A DNA stretch of 64,000 nucleotides from Xiphias gladius (Eukaryota; Chordata; Actinopteri; Istiophoriformes; Xiphiidae), in NCBI RefSeq assembly GCF_016859285.1, contig NC_053415.1:4525001-4589000 (forward strand), given 5' to 3'. The notes below the pieces were generated by a model. The model saw only the letters and a list, made by a program, of their open reading frames with translations. It did not search any database and was not told the origin of the DNA. The position numbers and the translations under genes are program-made. This document shows, one piece after another, positions 1 through 12,900 of the stretch. Every line of letters starts with the position of its first letter. Position 1 is the first letter of the stretch.

Positions 1-41
1 CCATTATTAATTGAACTTTAATAGAAATAGGTTGTATTTAC

Positions 42-2915
42 TCTGCTTCTTTCTCTGCCACAAGAGGAGGAGTTCATGTCGATGCAGGACTTTGCCTTTC
101 TTCTTGGCCTTTGCCGCTGATGCCTGAAAGACAAATGTAATGAAATGAAAAAATCATCTTCTTTGGCCAGTCTCACAAAGCCTGATTAGTGGGTTAGCTA
201 GCTAATGTTTGGGGTTATCTCTAGTGTTTCAGTGTCACAAAGCCTCAAGTTTAACCTGAGCTCCAATGACACAATATGTGATGCCACAAAACAAACCTGC
301 AAGGAGTAGTTTTTTTTTTCAAGCTTGTTCAAGTTCAAAATATATTTAAAGACCAACATCTCACCAATAAACTAGTAGTAACACCAGTGCTACATTCTGG
401 CTATAATACTGTACATAGCTGACACTGTGAGTAACAAATAAAAATTAGTTTCAATAAATAAAACATTAAATAAAACAAAGCTAGCTGATGACTAGATTGG
501 GAGAATGGGTATCATTAACTGACAGTTTCAAGGAGGCTGGGTAACTTGGGACAGCCAGATTATGGTGAACTTTCCTTAATGAGGATAAGTAGGATGAATT
601 TAACTCACATGGTCATCAAAGTGTACTATGGCCAGGTTCTTGGGAGGATGACACGAGACCTTAGAGACTTTGCCGAAACGAGCAAAGTGCTTCTCGATTG
701 TGTCCTTTTTGTTGAGGGCTGGAGGCAGATTCCTGCACTGGATGGCGTTGCAGTCGGTAGGAGACATGCCGCCGAGGCTCTCCCAGCTCTCCCTGCGTGC
801 ACCACGTTTCACAGGGGTTAGGGTTTCACGCTTCGGGTCAGGGGCTTTTGCTGAATCTAGATAAGGATGATGGGTAACAGGCAGACAACAGGATGAGCAT
901 ATTCTAATAATAATGTATTCTTCTTATATAATGTATTTAAGATATGTACTTGAACATTCAACAGGATGAAGACTGCTATCCTCATCAAAACCAAACATTA
1001 TTGTATTTTTCATAGCAGATGAAGAGGGTAACAAAATTAATCCATGTGTATTTGATGTTGCCAACAAATAATCATCAAAAAATAAAATTCAAAAAACAAA
1101 TGTGAAGACTTTTTAGCAGCAGTCTATTGCCACTTCAGCAGTTAAAAGTATGTCATCACAAACTCACTGAAAAGAAATCACAGAGAAACTGGTCAGTCAA
1201 AGGCAAATTTAAAATCGATTCAGGGAGGCAATGCCTAGTAAACTGGCTCCCGGTCGTTTAAGTTTTTTTTTTCCGTTCCCCCTCACATTGCAACAGTTGC
1301 TTCTCATGCTGCAAATAGGCTTCAGAAATTCACACAGTGTATATGATCTGTACAACTCACCTGACTCCTCAGCTTTTTCCAACACATCCCTGCTGAGTGC
1401 TTGTACAGTGGGTGGTGTAGCAGCCAGGTTGTCATCCTCATCGTTGATATCTTGCCTCTCTGTCTCCTCCCACTTCAATGCCTGCTGCTGAGTCTCCTTT
1501 GTGGCCTCTCGCCTTACTGGGTTAGGGCCTTCTCTACGAAGACCACTTAGAGCCCTACTGAATAAGCCTCCTGGTGGGCCCCGGGACCTCATTAGGGGCC
1601 TCTTTGGGGGATGTCTTGGTGAATCTGCTTCTACTGGAACATCCTCCTCAGTGGCAGGCTTCTCTGGGCCACTGCTGGGGACTGCTGGATCCTCCTTGCG
1701 CTTGGCGCCTTTGCTAAATCGTGCAAATATATTTGTATCCCCTAGTGCCTCAAGGTTGTTCCTTTTCTCATCTGTGCTAATCTCTGTTTGATCTTTGGTG
1801 TCGCCAAAAGCTGAGGGCTGACCAAAATTGGTTCCTCCAAAAAGGGGTGTTGTCTGGGGCTGGGGGGCTTTGACTGAAAAGCTGAAAGAAGATGGGGTGG
1901 TGGGCTGGGTGGTGGATGCCTTAGTGTTGGAGCTGGAGGGAGGGGCTGGCTGGGAAAAGGTGAACTGCAGAGTGTTTGTGGGACCACTGCTATTGCTAGT
2001 TGTTAGTGGATTGTTTTGAGTAGAGATAGAGGGGGCTGCAGCTGGCTGTGAGAAGCTAAAGCCCAGTGGTCCAGACTTGTCACCTGTCAACATAGAGAAG
2101 CCAGTGGTGGTGCTGCTGTTACTCGTGGTGCCGGAGCTTGTCTGGTTACCACTGCTGCCAAAAGGTGAGCTGGACATTGAAGTAGTTTGAGGGTTAGCAG
2201 GCTCAGGGCTGACACTAAAGATGGGTTTGAAAAGTGCCTCATTGGCCGGCTTGAAACTGAATTCAGATGACCCAAAGGCTCTGCTCTGGGTCACACTCTG
2301 AGCTTTGCCAAATACACTGGTGGTGACACTGGTAGATGATGGCTGCCCAAACGCAGACTGTCCAAATCCCAGTGGCTGAGGTTGCCCTAAGGCAGAGGTG
2401 GCTCCAGAAGCCATCTGGGGGTTTCCAAACCCAGCGGGCTGTTGGCCAAATCCTGGTGGCTGTTTGCCAAATCCTGGGGCCTGCTGGCCAAATCCCGGGG
2501 CCTGCCCAAATGCAGAAGTCTGCCCGAAGGCAGGTGTCTGCCCAAAAACTGTACTCTGGTTTGATCCACTAGACTGTCCAAAAGCAGGTGCTGTGCCTCT
2601 CCCAAAGCCTGAGCTACTCATTCCTAAGGATGGCTGTCCAAATGCTGGAGCCTGGCTTATTGTGGGCAGCGAGGGAGGCTGTGAAGTTGACTGGCCAAAG
2701 GCAGGGGCCTGCCCAAACATGGTATTTCCATGAGGTGAGGACTGGTTTAAGACAGATGGCTGTCCAAACGCTGATGGTTGAAAAAATCCCATAGTTTGGG
2801 GCTGGTTGTTGGAACTTTGCTGTCCAAATGACTGGAACAATCCAGTCTTCATAGTGTTGCTTGGAGCTTGGAAAGCTCCACCTTGTGGACTTCCAAACGG
2901 ATTGGATGGATTCAT
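42..2915 (-). CDS. mcm3ap: mcm3ap (GANP), 5' part: FG-repeat region and RRM, partial at left edge
   Basis: GANP is the large scaffold of the nuclear-pore TREX-2 complex, which carries mRNA to the pore. Three coding exons are visible: 1361-2915, 609-856 and 42-123. Phases close, giving about 628 residues before the gene leaves the window. The start MNPSNPFG matches the vertebrate GANP start. Residues about 1-380 are rich in FG and GFGQ repeats, as in nucleoporins. An RRM-like segment spans residues about 555-615, with CRNLPPALNKK and LAIVHFDDH. It is followed by a basic stretch reading GKVLHRHE and WQRKK, which matches the human segment before the Sac3 domain. The Sac3, acetyltransferase-like and MCM3-binding parts lie outside the window. 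A likely non-coding 5' exon ends at a GTGAGA donor near 3241. The gene is head to head with ybey, as in human 21q22.3. Identity is firm; the 5'UTR exon is inferred. Confidence 0.95.
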
Positions 2916-3730
2916 GGCGCAAATATTATCCGACCTTTAGTCCTTAGTTGATTTCTTGAAGGAAACGTTTCTCATCCAGACATTCAAGGAAAAGAAATCT
3001 GTAACACTTTCCAGTCCTTCGGGTTCTTCGGTGTAACACCCTATCAAGTTAAAAGTCAACAAAGCAGAAACAAATAAAAATGCGCGGCTCGGCCGCTAGC
3101 ATAGGCTAACATCACAAACATTGTTGACGTTAACGTTAGCTTAGCTTTTTCGATGCACTTAAAGAAATTGTATTGATAAAACGAGAAATCCTTCAGAAAT
3201 GCTTCAAAATTATGCAACTCTGATATGAAAAATTCTCACCTTTCACAGCTTGAGTTCGATATGTTGATTTTTGACTCAAACACATTTTCCAACATCCGGT
3301 TCCGGTCCACACATTTTATTTAGTCCCCGCTCATTGCTGAAATCCGTTCCGCGATTGCCGAAGTTGCGACCCTTTCTTTGCTCGAAGAGGTTTTTCAGCC
3401 GGCAAACGACCACATATCTTCAATGAGAGAGAAAATGTTTAATTTCTCTTAATGGCATCATCATATACGCAAAACCAAGAGAAAGCTCACACAGTCGGTT
3501 TAGGGGAACTATACGTCGATACCGCCGGGACGTGTCACCTTGAATTCTGCCTACTCGGAATGGTTGAACATCGGTCGCGGCTAACGTAACGCTAACCAAG
3601 CCGTCTCGTAAACTCCTCCGCAAAAGAATTATTGTAGCTGGCTGTCATCGGAGGTGGGTTACTTTCAGCCTCTACATATGTTTCAAGATTTTTTTAATAG
3701 CTGTCTTGTCTTCTTACGCGGAGTTTTGAA
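2916..3730. promoter_or_regulatory. shared upstream region of mcm3ap and ybey
   Basis: This is 815 bp between two divergent start codons, so both promoters and both 5'UTRs must lie here. I see no TATA box at a plausible place. Positions 3293-3308 hold two back-to-back CCGGA/T cores (on the minus strand ACCGGAAC then ACCGGATG), which look like paired ETS-family sites, common in housekeeping bidirectional promoters. The middle has several CG dinucleotides. A minus-strand donor at about 3240 suggests a spliced mcm3ap leader. The start points are not visible from sequence alone. Confidence 0.6.
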
Positions 3731-4898
3731 ATGGGAGTAGTACTGCGGAATCTCCAAAAGGTGGTGCCTCTTCGCCGCGCCCGACTGCGCAAGGATGTTG
3801 AGACGCTGAGGCACATACTGGGCATTCAGAAGTTCGATCTGGGCATCGTTTGTGTTGATAACCACAAGATTCAACAAATTAATAAGATCTACAGAAAGAA
3901 AAATGTGCCGACGGATGTCCTGTCATTCCCATTCTACGAGGTAAACACGACTGCGTACCAAAATAGGACAGTAACCCTATGAATCCATTGACTTCCAAAT
4001 GCTGTTGCAATGTTCGCTGGTGTGAAAGCTCGTTGTGTTTTTTTTTTTTAGGACCTAAGACCCGGTAAGCTGCCTTGCCCCCCTCATAGGGATGAGCTGA
4101 ACCTTGGGGACGTTTTCTTGGGGGTGGAGTTTGTGATGAAGCAGTGTCAGGAGGAATCCCTAGATCTACATGGGGTTCTGACTGTGAGTAGCTGCGGGCT
4201 GGACAATCTCTTTCATGTTATTAATGCTAAACACTTGTCAGCTCTCAATGAGGTCGATGATTGTGGTAAAACAGTAAATTTAAGAGTAATTCGGGTCTAC
4301 AACTGTGACTTCGCCCATCCTATCTATGTCTGTGGCAACTTGTCCCTCCTTACCCGAGACTACGGTAATGGCATTAGCTGGTATTGATTCATTGTTGCAC
4401 TCTTCTGCTCATGTTGTAGGTGGTCACTGCACATGGTATCTGTCACCTGTTGGGCTACAGGCATGAGACGGAGGAAGAATGGACTGAGGTTTGTAGGGAG
4501 AATACTTGTGTGCAGAACACAATTAAAGGGGGTCGGTTTACCCAAACTACTAAGTGACATATTTTCCTCGTACTTTAACTTCTACTCATATGTATCAATA
4601 CAGATCATTTTGGTTTTCTGTGAATTTACAAAAATGTTTTCTATTTCTGAAATGCACTTTAATCAGGTTTCATCGCCATAACGTAGAAATCGCAATACAT
4701 TTTTAAATGACCCTGTTCAGATAATTATTGTAATTATTGGTTATATGCATCTTATCACCAAAAACTGAGGAGTAATACACTTCCATTTCAACTTGCTTGC
4801 AGATGCTGCAGAGGGAAAGCTACATTCTAAGTGAGTACAACAGGCTCACAGGTCGTCATCTCGAGCCACTGATGAAGAGATGCAATCAAGATAGGTGA
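3731..4898 (+). CDS. ybey: YbeY-type endoribonuclease
   Basis: YBEY is a metal-dependent endoribonuclease; in animals it acts in mitochondria on ribosomal RNA and ribosome assembly. The coding exons are 3731-3940, 4052-4183, 4420-4488 and 4803-4898. They give 168 residues against about 167 in human. The N-terminus [17 protein letters not shown] and the motifs DLGIVCVDN and [10 protein letters not shown] are family hallmarks. The zinc-binding signature H-x3-H-x5-H is intact at residues 119, 123 and 129 ([12 protein letters not shown]). Exon 3 carries this motif alone. The start is the first ATG in frame and matches the human start. Possible ATTAAA poly(A) signals lie near 5166 and 5202. The gene is head to head with mcm3ap and tail to tail with usp37. 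Confidence 0.96.
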
Positions 4899-6918
4899 CA
4901 GTGATTGTCACCTGCTACCTCCACAGTTGAACACTGCACTAGGTGTACTATGGTGCTTTATATGGCTTGTACACTGTCCTGTAACTAGATGGACTGTTTT
5001 AATTACTGTCCTGCCATGATTCATTAACAAATTGTAAGGACAGATTGCTGTCCTATTCACAAACAGTATTTGCTGCTACTGTTTTCTGAAGGACTTGCAT
5101 CTACCAATTCTTTGGACATCCTGAAACACTGGATTCAAGTGTTGTTAAAGAGTTCTAAACATCAAATTAAAACGTCTGTGCACTTTCACTGTAATATTTT
5201 ATTAAAATCTGCTTTAGGAAGAGTCAGTTGTGTATGAAGGGTAGAAAAGGCTGTTCATTCTTACTTGACAAATACATTTTACCCTCTTTACACATTTGGG
5301 ACAGGATGTTCAGGAAGGTGCCACACTTCAGAAATGTAAATTCAAGGTGAACATAAAAAACCCAATCTCTGAATAACTTCTGTCTGCTCTCATAACAGAG
5401 TATATGTTCATGGTGCAACAGAAAAACTTAGTTCCAGGAAGTCCATTAATAATGCTGGACACTTCCCAAAAACCTAACTATAAAGGGTTTAGTATCAAGA
5501 ATATCATATTCAGTCCATACAGATTTTTTCATATTATTCATGTTTTATGTTATATTATGTAATTTTTCTCCTGCTTTTGTGGGAGGTTGAGAAAATAATT
5601 TAGTGTGGTCTGAATATGTCCAGCAGACACCATGTCTCAATGTTGCACATTACCCATGGTATACTTAAATGTTACTTTGTTTTACAGTGGTAACAAAAAA
5701 AAAAAAAAAAAAAAAAAAGGAGCTGTACAACCAGTGTTTAGTATTAAAACCAATACAGGAATAACACAATACTCCCATTTGCTCCATTCTATATTCAAGC
5801 ACATCTGATAGGAACTAGTTCAACAGTGTTAGCAGAGGTCTAAGGTCTTATGTACTGTATACTGGCCTTGGTGAAATAAAAGACATTACACTATAGCTAG
5901 CCTCCCCGGTGGTCTAGTATTAATGACTTCTATTTGCCATGGTGTATATTGATGGGTTAATTATGATACATCAACCCTAGGCTGCAATAAATAGAAAAAT
6001 CTGTTGTTTTTTTTTATAGAGAAAAATCTGACTTACACATTGTTGAGGTTTGACAAACATACTGAAAAACAAGGTTTTTCAACTTTCAAAGTAAAGCTTG
6101 TATACATATTTATAAAAGTTTTCTTGGGAGGCACAAGGTCAAAACCCCAAAAATAATAAAGTGGGCTTTACTGAGAAAAGCTCAGTAGGCTCACAGGCCA
6201 TGTTACTAATGAGCTGAGTGATTTCCTTTTAGATGTGTAAAATATGGAGACAGCCACACACACACAAATTAGCTTATAAGTCAAGCACAAAAAGAAACTG
6301 GGAAAACATCCACACACTGACAGAAAGCTGATAAGAATTGGCTAATCTGTGCCAGAACATCAATATTGCACCAAATGTACCCGCTAAATACAACAACCCT
6401 TTAACTCTATAATAGCTTATACTCCAACATAGAATATATCTTTATTTAGTTTATATGGGAAATAAAGGGTCTGCAAAACATACAATCCATGAAGCACCAG
6501 TAGCATCTGGTGTTTGATAGTTGCTTTTAAGTCAAAGTCTGAATGAATGGCATTAAAGTTGAAAGAAGAGTATCAAGAAACAAACAAAAGAAAAAACCTT
6601 TACAAAACTGTTGTATGATAAAAACATAGCAAAGAAAAACTCCCGCCCCAAAAACATGGAGGCAAAATTTGATCCACCGAACATTTTTAACTGCATTTCT
6701 GGTATCTTAAAGTCTTGACAGATTAGCACTTGTGTTGTCATTTACAGGTGCTAATTAAGCCTGGCATTTAATGATTTGTAGAGGAGAAGAAGTGCCTGAA
6801 GACGACCAAAAAAGGACGGCAATCAGTAGTACTCAAGGTTGTTCAGAGGAGAGGTCCATCTAGCAGAGAGTTCAGCGGTGGATGAGTGTGTGTGGATGGG
6901 CGTCCAAAGACGTAGCAC
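4899..6918. other. tail-to-tail spacer: 3' ends of ybey and usp37
   Basis: This is about 2 kb of AT-rich DNA without a credible coding exon. It must hold the ybey 3'UTR from the left and the usp37 3'UTR from the right. Candidate plus-strand poly(A) signals are ATTAAA near 5166 and 5202. Candidate minus-strand signals (TTTATT as read on plus) lie near 5198 and 6441. A 23-base or so A run is at 5697-5719. I see no RNA gene here. Confidence 0.6.
5697..5719. repeat. poly(A) homopolymer run
   Basis: An uninterrupted A run of about 22-23 bases sits in the ybey-usp37 spacer. It could be the tail of an old retroposon, but no SINE body is recognisable just upstream, so I call it only a homopolymer. 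Confidence 0.9.
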
Positions 6919-9900
6919 TCAAAGGGGCTGCAGGACGTTTCTTCCTGCCTCTGAAGTGCTGCTGGCTCCAGCTCTCTCCATCTCCGACAGCTGTTCAAAC
7001 ACATCCCTGAGGACAAACAAGATAAGCCACCCAATTCGTGTAGTGCCCTCTACCATGAATGCACACAAACATACAGTCCTACAAAACATAGTTCAACAAG
7101 TATTCACTTTGAAGTGGTCAAAAATGGTTCAATTTAGCTTAAAGATTTTAAGCATACATAATTCATCGGACACACAACGAGGGGAAAAACACAAAGACTC
7201 TGGTCACTTTCATAACGCTACATATGCTATGCTGACAGAAGATACCAGAGGTTTGTGACACCAATCTGGTTATTCTGCTAACTCACTTGTGCATGTAGAA
7301 GAAGATGTATCCACTGCGGTCACGATCTCGCTGGACAGCTGCTTCCTGTGTGCGTGACACGTCCAGGTCATTGTAAGTCAGCCATGACTGCTTCTTCATG
7401 TCATACACATCACTGATGTAGTGACCTACAGTGGAAAACAAACCAAGTTCATGGTTGGAGACTCAACTGAGGACAGGTAGTGATGCGCCATGGACATGGT
7501 GTCATTCCTACCAAGGACTATACCAAATGATTTCACTGGTGTGCGAATGTTGTGCAGGCAACAGGTATTTGGTATTAAACCACCTTTTTTTGTGGTTGAA
7601 AATGTGGTAATGCTCCTTATTGGAGGAAAAGGTTGTACTAAGATGTTAATATCAGGTCAGGGAATTTACAACATGACATGTTTAGTCACTGTATTACACT
7701 ATATGGAACCCTCACTGAGACCCAACATTAAAATCAATTCAGTACGGTCATTTTTATTTTGGCATGCCCAATCACACCAAAGATGTTTAGCAGTCTCCAT
7801 TGCTTACCTCCATAGTGTCTGTCTAACACACAAAACCTTGCACTGTGCTGGTTAGGGTTTTGAGCACACCCACTTACTAATTCTTCCACTTTGGAGCATA
7901 TTTTGCAAATCAGTCTAGTCTTTTGTCCAAAAAAGCTGTATCCTCTCAGCCTGCCATGTCACACGATTGGAGAAGCTTATGGTAGACATTCAAATCTGAC
8001 ACCTCTAATGATTCTGAATTTTTGCAAACAAGTCACTGTAAAACAACTCCTGTGCAGTTGTTTGAATAAATGTTGACAGAGGATTCAACTACATTAGGAC
8101 AGAGGCACAATCACACAAAAGTGCTCACCAGAGGAGGAGCTGCTCCCAATGTGACTGACAACACTGATGAGTCTAAAAGAGTTGGCCAAGTCTCCGCTCT
8201 GTGGATTAGAGGGTTTATAAACTGGTTACTACGAATGAAAGCAGTTCAGTGTATCCAGTGCACACTGTGTATCTGTAGGAGCCATTTCCAGCAGGACACC
8301 AAATTGGTCCAGTAGGTGTCACCATTGTGTTTTGGGTGATTTGATATGAAGGTAGGAACGTTTCATTCAGGTAAAGGTGTTGCTAGAGGGAGGAGCACAA
8401 ACAATTTTTTACTGCCACACCATACGCTGTCAATTAATTAGCCTGTCCATGCAACCTCTCCGTGGCTTTGGTTTAGGCTTAGCCGCTAAAATATTAGTAC
8501 AGCTAGTAAACTTTTTCAGAAATGTTGAGGCAGACTACTTATTTTCTTTTATAAAAGGAAGGTTTTTACTTCAGTATCTTTGCAGAGCACAAAATTACTT
8601 TTCAAATTATTGTGGAGATGACATAAAAACAGAATAGCGTAACATAGACTCTTCTACTTGTTTAAATCCCAAGGCAGACACTGTGTGTCAGCTAGATGTT
8701 AGGTACCTCAGCATTCCTCTTCAGGTTTTCAGCCTCTGCCTCAGTGTACTCCATGTCCAGCACGTCCTCATTGCCAGAATCATCATCTGAGCACAGCAGC
8801 TCAGGCAGGGAGTTGTTAAACTCTGTTGGGTGAGGAAGGGATATTGATACAGGTCTAAAAGTTTGACAGCACTGAAAGTGTAACTGAGAAGGTGTCCATT
8901 AAATAGGTTTGTAAGTAAGTTTAGCTTTGCACTGATGTCACTCTGAAGTTTTTCGTTTGTGGAAAAAGGAATGGTCAATATGGAGACTGCTCTCAATTTG
9001 TGAGATAACTGATTCTCTAAACAGTCTATCAGAGTTTTCTTTCCCACTGACTGCTTCCACCACTACAAAATCCATGGAACTTGTTCAGCCAAAGATGCTC
9101 AATAACAGCCAATCAAGTGTTTGTTTTTGAGTGAGTGTCCGGATCTCATGAGTTTCAACAGCCAGCTGCTCAACATGCAAACAAATTTGGTCCATACCTT
9201 GCAAGCTGAGCTCAGTGGCCCTCTTCAGATCGTCATCCTCTCTCATCTCTTGGGCCTCCTGTATGGGGGGAGGTAGGGACAAGGTACTAGGTTACATCAG
9301 AGACTTGCTGTAAGAAATTTCAAAAATTCATTTTCAATTAGGTTATGTCTGTTGGTATTTGATGTCCGCTTGCTCACCAAGTACATGCTTCAGTGAGATC
9401 TATTAGTTTTTGAAGATAATGAAGATACTACTATACTGTAACACCAGCTCAGACTGGATGGTCAACATTATTCATTAGGACTGCAGAAAAGGAAAAATCT
9501 TTTCTTTATTTGGCAAATACTACATTAAGTCTGCAAATTTGACGCAGGTAATGGTTGCATGTAATTATATTGCTGCAATATAGTTTGAAGGTGCAGCGCC
9601 ATTGGTCCATTGTTTAAGGAAAACATTGCAGATGTCACATAGCCTTTGAGCTCACATGCTCTTGAAGGCTCTGGGCCAGAGCCTGCTGCAGCTCTTGTTC
9701 CTCCCTCTCCTGATCCAGACTGTACTGCTGAACCCAGTCCAGCTCGCCCTGCTGCTGCACACCCTCTGGAGTCTGGTTCTCCTTGTTCTCATCCATGGTC
9801 AAGTCCAAGGAATCAAGCACGTCTACACAAGATCAACACATACACAAGTCAGTTAAATTAATACTAAAATATTAGTGAAGTTATCTCTACTTAAACACCA

Positions 9901-12900
9901 ATATATTTGAGTTTAATAATGTTACCTTGCTTAAAATATATTAAGTTTTCAGCCAACCCATTTTTTGTTTGTAGGAAGCGTTGATTTCAAACTGTGTGTA
10001 CTAGCAGGACAACTGACGGATGCAGAACATATCAATACATTTTTCTATGCTACGTATGTTCATAAATTCCCTCTCTTATGCCGTCTTTAAATTTTTAAAA
10101 GAAAAAAGTAAAAATTGCCTGCCACCTGAAGAAACTCCACCAGTTATCATCTTAACATCAAGATGTTGGACTACCTGTAGGTTGTTTGCTGTCTGTTTCC
10201 AGCAGATCTGTGTGATAGGCCAGGTCATTGGCATCTGTGTCTCCAAACCCTGTGTCTGGACTGCTGGTGGGCTCATCCTCCAGGGGAGGTGGAGCGGAGA
10301 GGCCAGCCTCTTGACGACTCATCTCCAGCACTGCTGCCAGCATTTCATCATCATTTATGCCACTGAAGTCTGCTGAATCTATTGGTGCTCCCCGCTTAAA
10401 ACACATCAAACAGTGTCAAAACAGCAACAAAGAAAAAAGGAGGCTGAATCATAAATTTCCAGGTCAGCAAATGCTCACTTCCTCCAGTCGGTCATCGTCG
10501 TCAGGCAGACAGCTGCTGAGGCGTCGCTTGCGGCTTGCGCACACCCTTCGGTTAGGCTCCTCTTCACAGTCAGAGTCCACGAGGATAGAGGTGCAGCTGG
10601 AGTTTGCCACTTTCCCTCCAATCCTTCTACACACACAGCCATAAGTTTGGTGATTAAATTTACAAGCCAAAAGTAGAAAGCAAGTCTGGCACACTTTAAG
10701 TCCTTCTACTAGTCATTCAGTATGTGACAGATTAAACACACAATTAGTAAGAGGTTGAGTACAGAACACGTTATTGCACACCTGGGAGTTCAGAGGTTTA
10801 CTCAAGAAATGTATGTTGTGGCCATTGTAAAACACAACACTTATTTCTTATCTTCTGTTTGACATAATTATTTGAAAGTCTTGCAGAATCACCCGGACTT
10901 ACCGGAGAGGTGCTGTGGAAGAGTTGACCGACTGTGACGTTTTGAGTGTTCTGGACCTTTGTGAAAAACAAAGAAAACCTTCAGAAGTCTGATTATTTTC
11001 TGCAAGTTAATTAACCATCATCTCTCAGCCAATAGAGCTAAATCGAATGCATTCAGGTCAATTGCAAAGCTTTTACTTAAACCCTACTCAATCACTAAAC
11101 AGCTCGGATGCAATTACCCAGAGTGTGAAATGGTGAAAGTTCTTATTATTATATTTTATTTTAAAGTGTTTAGAATGTCTTACATGGAGGCTTGGGAATT
11201 CCATCCGAGACTAATAGGGGGTCGTGTTGATTCAGTGCAGTGCGACAGCAGGGTCAGGTATCGAGGAATCACCACCTGCTGGCCCAGCTTGCTGTTCAGA
11301 GACAGCTGAGCATTAAAGCTGTACCGTTTGAGGTGAAGGATGAGCACTCTGTGGGGAGAAAAGATCAAGACAAAAAACAAAAAGTTATTTGCTTCTTAGT
11401 TTTAAGCGTTTCTTGTTACTCTACTGGTTATCAACAATGATCACAGGAAATGCCAGTTGTGATTTTAATTGTGGCTCAGCAGCTACTAAAATTATTTTTC
11501 TGCTTAACTCTAAAATGTGTTTACCTCGCAGTGTTTGTCTAGGAGTGTGACAACTTGACATTGTGCATGCACATTTCAGTCTCAACTAATAGTCTGTGGG
11601 TGGATACCTGGGCAATTTGCTGAATTTATGCGTAACAGTCGCCGCTTTCCCATTGCACTTTTCACATGAGTACTCAATTTCCTCCATCTTCAAAAGGAGA
11701 AAGTAACTTGTGTCACTACATGTTCAAACACAGTATATCAAGTTGATGCCTGTTTGTTTCATGCAGGAGTGGTTATTTGCAAAAGGAATATAACAGGTTT
11801 GAAATCTTTTAAAGAAATTCACCAGAACTTTAACCTGTAAATACAACGACTCACCCTAAAAAAGAGATCAAGAGAATCCTGGATAGAGCGAAGTGGGAGG
11901 GTTCTCTTTCTGCGTGGTAGGTCAATGGACAAGTCATTGAACTGCTCTCGCTTGGTCACCACCTCGCCACAGCTGAAAAACACCATAAAAGGCATAACAT
12001 ACATTACATTAAATTATTTGGCAGATGCTTTTATCCAAACCAACTATAAGTGTAGAGCCACTAACAGTTTTGGCAAATACATTACAAAGCCTGCAGGAGA
12101 CAGTCCTCACCCTTTGCAGATGATGGTGTGCTGCACCTCAAATTCCATGTTAACTGCCACAGGGCAGGTGTAGATGCGAGAGGTGTCCACCTCTTCACCA
12201 GGCTCTGCCCTGAGTGTCGATGACGTTGCCTCCTGGCCATTCTCACACACCACAGAGGACGATGAGGAGGCTGCAGCTTCATTTGTCCAGTTCTTGTTCA
12301 TTTTCTCCACATCGTCCTTCAACTGGTCCAAACACTGGCTCAGGAACTCATGAGCATCCTGATAAACATTGTGACACACAGGGCCTTAATTAAGCACAAT
12401 TTATCAATATAAGAATAGGGTTATGTATTTATGGGTTATTTACTTTAGATTGATTTTTAGAAATGTGTTTTCTCATTTGACATAACTTTTTAACATTATA
12501 CACAAAAGCAGGGAAGGGCATCACAAATAAATATATTTTTTCTGGTAAAAAATATGGCATGATATATATCTGTAACAATTACACATTATTTTATTTTATT
12601 TTTTTTTAATCTATTAAGATAATTTTTAAAGTACTAGTACACCACAATTGTTCAGAACTGTTTCTGCAGGGAGATCTTACATTCTGCATGTTTCCAGAGA
12701 AGCGCTCAGCTGTGGAGGAGATTGCACTCTTCACTTTCCTCAAGAGGTCCTTTTTTGTCTCTGGACAGCCTACGTCTTTCTTGACCATAAGGTGAGCAAA
12801 ACGCCTGCAGGGAGTGGAGACACCATGCAGAATAAAGTGAAAGCTCTTAAAATTTGTCTCTTTCCAACTTAGTTGCTAAGAGCACTTTTTTTATGCAAAA

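Noticed and set aside
1231..2794. Several plus-strand open frames over mcm3ap exon 1.
   Set aside because: They are antisense shadows of the FG-repeat region, whose repeated low-complexity codons leave other frames open.
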